Shown here one piece after another: positions 29,181 through 33,078 of a stretch of DNA of 33,078 bases. Source of the DNA: CAYLNK01 sp964384675. GTDB lineage: Bacteria > Acidobacteriota > Thermoanaerobaculia > UBA5066. Made by a program: the position numbers and the translations under genes. The DNA is taken from positions 1 to 33,078 of the forward strand of contig CAYLNK010000033.1 in the NCBI GenBank assembly GCA_964384675.1, written 5' to 3'. Below the pieces are notes generated by a model that did no database searches, was not told the DNA's origin, and was given only the letters and a program-made list of their open reading frames with translations. Every line of letters starts with the position of its first letter. The stretch's first letter is position 1.

Positions 29181-30653
29181 CTAGGAGCGCCGGCGCCTGG
29201 ACCGGGGCGTCGATTCCGCGCCCGCGGCGCGCTCCTTCTCCTTCTCGCCCGGCGCGGTGAAGCCGCGGTGCGCGAGGACCTTCCAGAGTCGCTCTCCCAG
29301 GACGTCGACCGCCACGTCGAGCGGCACCAGGTCGAGAGCCCCCGACTGGACCGCGAACGCCAGCTGGCTCCGGTCGGGGCGCGCCGACGCCAGGAGGATC
29401 GGCACCGAGGAAAGGCCGGGCTGCGAGCGGATCACCCGCGCCACGTCGAAACCGTCCATGCCGTCGAGCGCGACGTCCATCAGGACGGCGTCCACGGGCT
29501 TGCTCATCAGGGTCTCCAGGGCCTCCTGCCCGCTCTGGACCTCCAGGGTCCGGCAGCCGCTCTGGCAGACGGCCGTCGCCAGCTTCAGGAGCTGACGCAC
29601 CTCGCCGTGCACGACGAGGACGAGGGGCTTCCCCTTCCGGACCTGGGTCACCGGAGCGCTCCCCGGCGCCACCTTCCCGGCCTGCTGCCGGAGACCCTTC
29701 GAGATGCGCTTCTTCGAGTCGACGTCCGCGGCGGACAGGACGATGGAGTCGAGCGCGATCTCCACCTCGTCGGAGAGCGCCTCGGCCCCCGGGTCCGGCG
29801 TCGGGGGGGCGGGCGCAGGCTCCAGCATCGCGAGCTCGGTCTCGAGGTCGGTGGCGTTGGCGAAGCGATCGGCCGGGTCCTTCGCGAGGGCCTTCAGCAC
29901 GATCTCGCGAAGCTGCGGCGACACGTCGGGGAAACGGCTCAGCGTGTCGGGCACCGGGTCGTTCACGTGCTTCATGGCGATGGCCACCGGGGAGCTCCCC
30001 CCGAACGGGTAGTCGCCGGTCAGCGCTTCGAAAGCGATGACGCCGATCGAGTAGATGTCGGCCCGCGCATCCACCGGCATCCCCGTGGCCTGCTCGGGCG
30101 ACATGTAGTGGGGGGTCCCCAGGATCACCGAGTCGATGGTGAAGTTCTCGTTCACCTTCCCCCGCGCCATCCCGAAATCGACGATCGCCACACCGCCGTT
30201 CGCGTCGACGATCACGTTCTGGGACTTCAGGTCGCGGTGCACGAAGCCGAGCGTGTGGATCGCCTCGGAGCCCCGGGCGATCTGGCGCAGGATCGGGACC
30301 GCCACGGCCGCGGTGAGCCGGCCGGCCTCGTGGATCAGGGTCCAGAGGTCCCGGCCCGGGATGAATTCCATGGTGATGTACGGGAACTCGCCGCTGAACC
30401 CGAAGTCGTGAATCCGCGCGATGTTCGGATGCTTGATCTTGCGGTTGAGATTGATCTCCCTCTTGAAGCGGGCGAGGACCGCGTCGTCGTCCCGGTCCGG
30501 GTCGGGCGTGAGGACCTTGATGGCGACCACCTCGTCCAGCTCCAGGTCGAGCGCTTTGTAGACGACGCCCACACCGCCCCGCCCGAGCGTCTCGAGCCAG
30601 CGGTAGCGGGGGACGCCCTCGAAGAAGGCCCGCCGCAGCGCTTCCGGCTTCAT
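29181..30653 (-). CDS. Ser/Thr protein kinase (PknB-like) fused to a degenerate receiver domain
   Basis: A 490-residue cytoplasmic protein. Kinase domain about 18-275: glycine loop LGRGGVGVVYKA, ATP-binding Lys46, catalytic HRDLKSQN with Asp141, DFGMARG with Asp159, activation-loop end GTPHYMSPEQA and YSIGVIAFEALTGDYPFGG. All key residues are present, so it should be active. After a Pro/Ala linker, residues 343-460 have a response-regulator fold with Asp393 in AVLMDVALDGMDGFDVA. However, the acidic pair is replaced (LVVHGEVRQ) and the usual Lys-Pro is LVPLDV, so normal phosphorylation is doubtful. There is no transmembrane helix or PASTA domain. The receiver probably regulates the kinase or binds partners. 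The start is ATG 30653; no strong ribosome site. The C-terminus is basic. Confidence 0.93.
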   Translation of the reverse strand: MKPEALRRAFFEGVPRYRWLETLGRGGVGVVYKALDLELDEVVAIKVLTPDPDRDDDAVLARFKREINLNRKIKHPNIARIHDFGFSGEFPYITMEFIPGRDLWTLIHEAGRLTAAVAVPILRQIARGSEAIHTLGFVHRDLKSQNVIVDANGGVAIVDFGMARGKVNENFTIDSVILGTPHYMSPEQATGMPVDARADIYSIGVIAFEALTGDYPFGGSSPVAIAMKHVNDPVPDTLSRFPDVSPQLREIVLKALAKDPADRFANATDLETELAMLEPAPAPPTPDPGAEALSDEVEIALDSIVLSAADVDSKKRISKGLRQQAGKVAPGSAPVTQVRKGKPLVLVVHGEVRQLLKLATAVCQSGCRTLEVQSGQEALETLMSKPVDAVLMDVALDGMDGFDVARVIRSQPGLSSVPILLASARPDRSQLAFAVQSGALDLVPLDVAVDVLGERLWKVLAHRGFTAPGEKEKERAAGAESTPRSRRRRS

Positions 30654-30739
30654 CCGGGCCGTCCCGTCGGCGATCCCTGCACGGCTCGGCTCGAGGTCAT
30701 ACGCAACCCCGAAGCATACCCGTCACCGCCGTACCCGCC

Positions 30740-30745
30740 CATAAT
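30740..30745 (+). promoter_or_regulatory. -10-like element for the SRAP gene
   Basis: CATAAT, 9 nt before GTG 30755; no Shine-Dalgarno sequence. This start is certain because Cys2 must follow it. Confidence 0.5.
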
Positions 30746-30754
30746 CGTCCCGTC

Positions 30755-31411
30755 GTGTGCGGGCGCTACACCGAGGCGAAGCTCGAAGCGCTGCTCCGGA
30801 AGCGCTTTCGCTACGCCGAGACGGACGTGGCCCTGGTCCCCCGCTACAACATCGCGCCGAGCCAGGAGGCCCCCGTCGTCGGCGGGCACCCGGAGCGGAA
30901 GCTGGCGCTCTTCCGGTGGGGTCTGGTCCCGTCGTGGGCGCGCGAGGAAGGCGGCGGCGCGAAGCTGATCAACGCCAGGGCCGAGACCCTCTCCGGGAAG
31001 CCGAGCTTCCGGGAGGCGTTCCTCGCCCGGCGCTGCCTCGTCCTGGCCGACGGTTTCTACGAGTGGAGGAAGACGCCGACCGGGAAGGTCCCGGTCCACA
31101 TCCAGCTCCCGGACGGCGAGCCGTTCGCGTTCGCCGGCCTGTGGGAGCGCTGGCGGAGGCCGGATCGCACCTCTCTCTTCACGTTCACCATCGTGACGAC
31201 CCAGCCGAACGAGCTGATGAGGCCCATCCACGACCGGATGCCGGTCATCCTCACACCGGAGGCCGAGGACGCCTGGCTCGACCCGCAGCGCGATCCGGCT
31301 TCGCTCTCGACGCTCCTCGTCCCGTACCCGGGCGGGCTCGTGGCGCGGGAGGTCTCCACGCTCGTCAACTCGCCGCGCCACGACGAGCCCGCGTGCGTGA
31401 CGCCGGTCTGA
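30755..31411 (+). CDS. SRAP-domain protein (YedK/HMCES type)
   Basis: A 218-residue protein. Residues 1-4 are MCGR; after Met removal Cys2 forms a covalent thiazolidine with abasic sites in single-stranded DNA, protecting replication forks. The other catalytic residues are present: Asn73 in LINARAET, Glu103 in FYEWRK and His159 in PIHDRMPVIL. WGLVPSWA and the substrate-groove Arg residues are also conserved. The exact N-terminus is required for function, so GTG 30755 can be placed with certainty. That also makes it the best test case for the leaderless mRNA pattern. It is convergent with the next gene, 18 bp apart, and not linked to other SOS genes. Confidence 0.95.
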   Translation: MCGRYTEAKLEALLRKRFRYAETDVALVPRYNIAPSQEAPVVGGHPERKLALFRWGLVPSWAREEGGGAKLINARAETLSGKPSFREAFLARRCLVLADGFYEWRKTPTGKVPVHIQLPDGEPFAFAGLWERWRRPDRTSLFTFTIVTTQPNELMRPIHDRMPVILTPEAEDAWLDPQRDPASLSTLLVPYPGGLVAREVSTLVNSPRHDEPACVTPV

Positions 31412-31429
31412 GCGGCTCGCGCCGCGAGG

Positions 31430-33078
31430 TCAGGCGACCCGGACCGGCACGGCCATCGAGACGATCGCCTGCGGGAGGCAGGCTCCGTCGCCGCAGGCGG
31501 TGAACCTCACCTGCACGACGACGTCGCGCGGCCCCGTGGCCGCCCCTGCCGCCACGTCGAGGACGGCGCGCGCCTCGAAGGTCCCTTCGTGCCCGCGGGT
31601 GGTCTCGCCGTCCTTGACGAGGTCGGAGGGCGGCGGCAGCTCGAGCGCGCGACAGGCCAGGTCCGATCCGCCCCACACCTCGAGCGACACGGCCGGAAGG
31701 TAGTAGCCCGCCGCGATCCGGATCCCGACCTGCAGCTCCAGCGTCCCGCCGCGGCGCGCCGGCTCGGACGGCGGCTCGACACGCAGCGTGACGGGGACGG
31801 AGCGATCCGGCCCGGCGTCCTGGTGCGGGGGATGGGCCCCGTGCGGGACCGCCTCCCCCGCGTCGAGCAGCGCCTCGAGCGCCAGGTACCAGCTCTCCGT
31901 GCCGTGGGGGGCGCGCGCCATCAGGCCGGCCACCTCGTCGAGCGCCTCCCGGGCCTCGCGCGCGAGGACGGGATTCTCGGCCGAGAGGCGCGCCAGGGCC
32001 CGCGTCGCCCAGCCGGAGCCGGACGGGATCGCCTTGTCGAAGAGGTCCCGCCCCTGCATCAGGAGCGTCTCGTGCCCCTCGCCCGTGAAGCGGAAGCCGG
32101 GCCCGTCCGGCCGTCGAAAGCGCGCCCGCAGCGAGGAGACCAGCGCGGCCGCCCGCCCGAGCGCCCAGGCCCGCCCCTCGCCGGAATCCGCGTCGGCCAG
32201 GTCGAGGAACGCGTTCGCGAGGTACGTCTCGTCCTCCAGGAACGCCGGGACCTTGCCGATGCCGTCCTTCCAGCTCCGGAGGAGACGGCCCTCCCCGTCC
32301 CGCATCGTGCCGTCCACGAAACGGGCCGCGTCGCGAGCGGCTGCCAGGTACCGCGGCTCGGAGAGCGCACGCGACGCCGCCGCCAGGCCCGAGACGGCGA
32401 GCGCGATCCAGCCGGAGATCCGCTTGTCGTCGAGAGCCGGCGGGACGCGCCTCTGCCGGTGCTCGTACAGCTTCCGCCGGAGCGGGGCGAGGCGTGCCTC
32501 GTCCTCCGGCGAGGGCTCGACGCCCAGGTGGAGGATGTTGAGGCCCGTCGGACGCCCGGTCGACTCGTCGTGGAAGTTCCCCTCGGGAAGGACGCTGTAG
32601 TGCCGACCCAGGAACGCCGCGTCGTCCGCGCCGAGCACCTCGGCGATCTCGGCCGCCGACCAGACGAAGAAGCGGCCCTCCTCGCCCTCGGAGTCGGCGT
32701 CCGTGGCGGCGAAGAAGCCGCCCTCCGGCGTGCGCATCTCGCGCAGCAGGTAGTCGCCGATCCCCTCGGCGACCAGGCGGAAGAGGCCGCGGCCCGTCAC
32801 CGCGTACGCCCGGGCGTAGACGCCCAGGAGCTGCGCGTTGTCGGTCAGCATCTTCTCGAAGTGCGGCAGCAGCCAGCGCTCGTCGGTCGAGTAGCGGTGG
32901 AAGCCGCCGGCCAGGTGGTCGTGGATCCCGCCGAGGGCCATCGCCTCGAGCGTGCGCGTCGCCGCGTCGAGCGCCGCGCCGTCGCCGGCGGCGCCGCGGG
33001 TCAGGAGCCAGTCGAGGGCCAGGTGGGGCGGGAACTTGGGGGCCGACCCGAAGCCGCCGTGCGCCGTGTCGAAAGAGC
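31430..33078 (-). CDS. YyaL/SSP411-type thioredoxin-domain protein with DsbD-alpha-like C-terminus, 5' end off the window
   Basis: The visible part is about 549 residues, open to the right edge. The (alpha/alpha)6-barrel of the DUF255/SSP411 family is clear: FGSAPKFPPHLALDWLL, ALGGIHDHLAGGFHRYS, WLLPHFEKMLTDNAQL, GGFFAATDADSEGEEGRFFVW, DDKRISGWIALAVSGLAAA and the later LLMQGRDLFDK segment. The N-terminal thioredoxin-like domain would be beyond the edge. After residue PVTLRVEPPSEP, about 115 extra residues form an Ig-like beta domain ending in RFTACGDGACLPQ, which resembles the alpha domain of DsbD (two Cys in the motif CGDGxC). Such a fusion is unusual. Function of the family is unknown; redox or metabolite roles have been suggested. 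Confident for the family, less for the C-terminal domain. Confidence 0.88.
   Translation of the reverse strand, partial: SFDTAHGGFGSAPKFPPHLALDWLLTRGAAGDGAALDAATRTLEAMALGGIHDHLAGGFHRYSTDERWLLPHFEKMLTDNAQLLGVYARAYAVTGRGLFRLVAEGIGDYLLREMRTPEGGFFAATDADSEGEEGRFFVWSAAEIAEVLGADDAAFLGRHYSVLPEGNFHDESTGRPTGLNILHLGVEPSPEDEARLAPLRRKLYEHRQRRVPPALDDKRISGWIALAVSGLAAASRALSEPRYLAAARDAARFVDGTMRDGEGRLLRSWKDGIGKVPAFLEDETYLANAFLDLADADSGEGRAWALGRAAALVSSLRARFRRPDGPGFRFTGEGHETLLMQGRDLFDKAIPSGSGWATRALARLSAENPVLAREAREALDEVAGLMARAPHGTESWYLALEALLDAGEAVPHGAHPPHQDAGPDRSVPVTLRVEPPSEPARRGGTLELQVGIRIAAGYYLPAVSLEVWGGSDLACRALELPPPSDLVKDGETTRGHEGTFEARAVLDVAAGAATGPRDVVVQVRFTACGDGACLPQAIVSMAVPVRVA

Noticed and set aside
1..33078. 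tRNA or rRNA genes, CRISPR arrays, replication origin, intact transposase genes
   Set aside because: I looked for these on both strands and saw no tRNA-like cloverleaf sequence, no regularly spaced repeats, no DnaA-box cluster and no transposase motif.

Overview
The window is high-GC DNA (roughly 70% by eye) from a free-living, didermic-looking heterotroph. The mix of genes suggests an acidobacterium or close relative: a PknB-type kinase fused to a receiver, an OmpR-type winged-helix/transmembrane/beta-propeller regulator, large multidomain secreted proteins, dockerin and cohesin-like domains, and sigma-54-like promoters. That assignment is an inference from gene content; no rRNA or ribosomal marker is present. 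A run of 10 N inside a gene shows this is a scaffolded draft assembly. I found no tRNA, rRNA, CRISPR array or intact insertion sequence.

Layout. 1-5,610: pyrR (cut by the left edge), a membrane glycosyltransferase broken by the N gap, queA, a small exported Ala/Lys-rich protein behind a sigma-54-like promoter, an ADP-ribosylglycohydrolase and an exported DUF1579-like protein. 5,758-8,602: a LytS/LytTR two-component pair and an HSL-type esterase. 8,599-13,537: an 84-bp MITE-like palindrome, an overlapping toxin/immunity pair (lipoprotein with a C-terminal RNase A-like CdiA-CT domain plus a CdiI-like immunity protein), glnA (GSI-alpha type) and a membrane-bound winged-helix regulator. 13,645-20,601: an HD-domain protein, a 788-residue secreted multidomain protein behind a second, stronger sigma-54-like promoter, a KdpD/KdpE-like pair without kdp genes, an MTA/SAH-deaminase-like amidohydrolase and a UspA protein. 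20,716-23,241: an unknown protein, a SnoaL-like protein, a vapB antitoxin followed by a vapC pseudogene, and a small lipoprotein. 23,419-27,516: a two-gene operon in which a 1,064-residue secreted BNR/P-domain/PKD/IPT protein ends in a dockerin pair and is followed by a free-standing cohesin-like secreted protein. 27,795-33,078: a coiled-coil protein, a zinc-ribbon membrane protein, the Ser/Thr kinase-receiver fusion, a YedK/HMCES-type SRAP protein and a YyaL/SSP411-type protein with a DsbD-alpha-like tail (cut by the right edge).

Three themes stand out. First, two candidate protein-interaction systems: a lipoprotein RNase A-type toxin with its immunity protein, resembling Myxococcus SitA/SitI in layout, and a minimal cohesin-dockerin pair. 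Second, about half the genes appear to be leaderless: an AT-rich -10-like hexamer lies 5-9 nt before the ATG or GTG, with no Shine-Dalgarno sequence in most cases. The secreted-protein genes and glnA instead have leaders with a Shine-Dalgarno sequence. Third, two genes for exported proteins have sigma-54-type -24/-12 elements.
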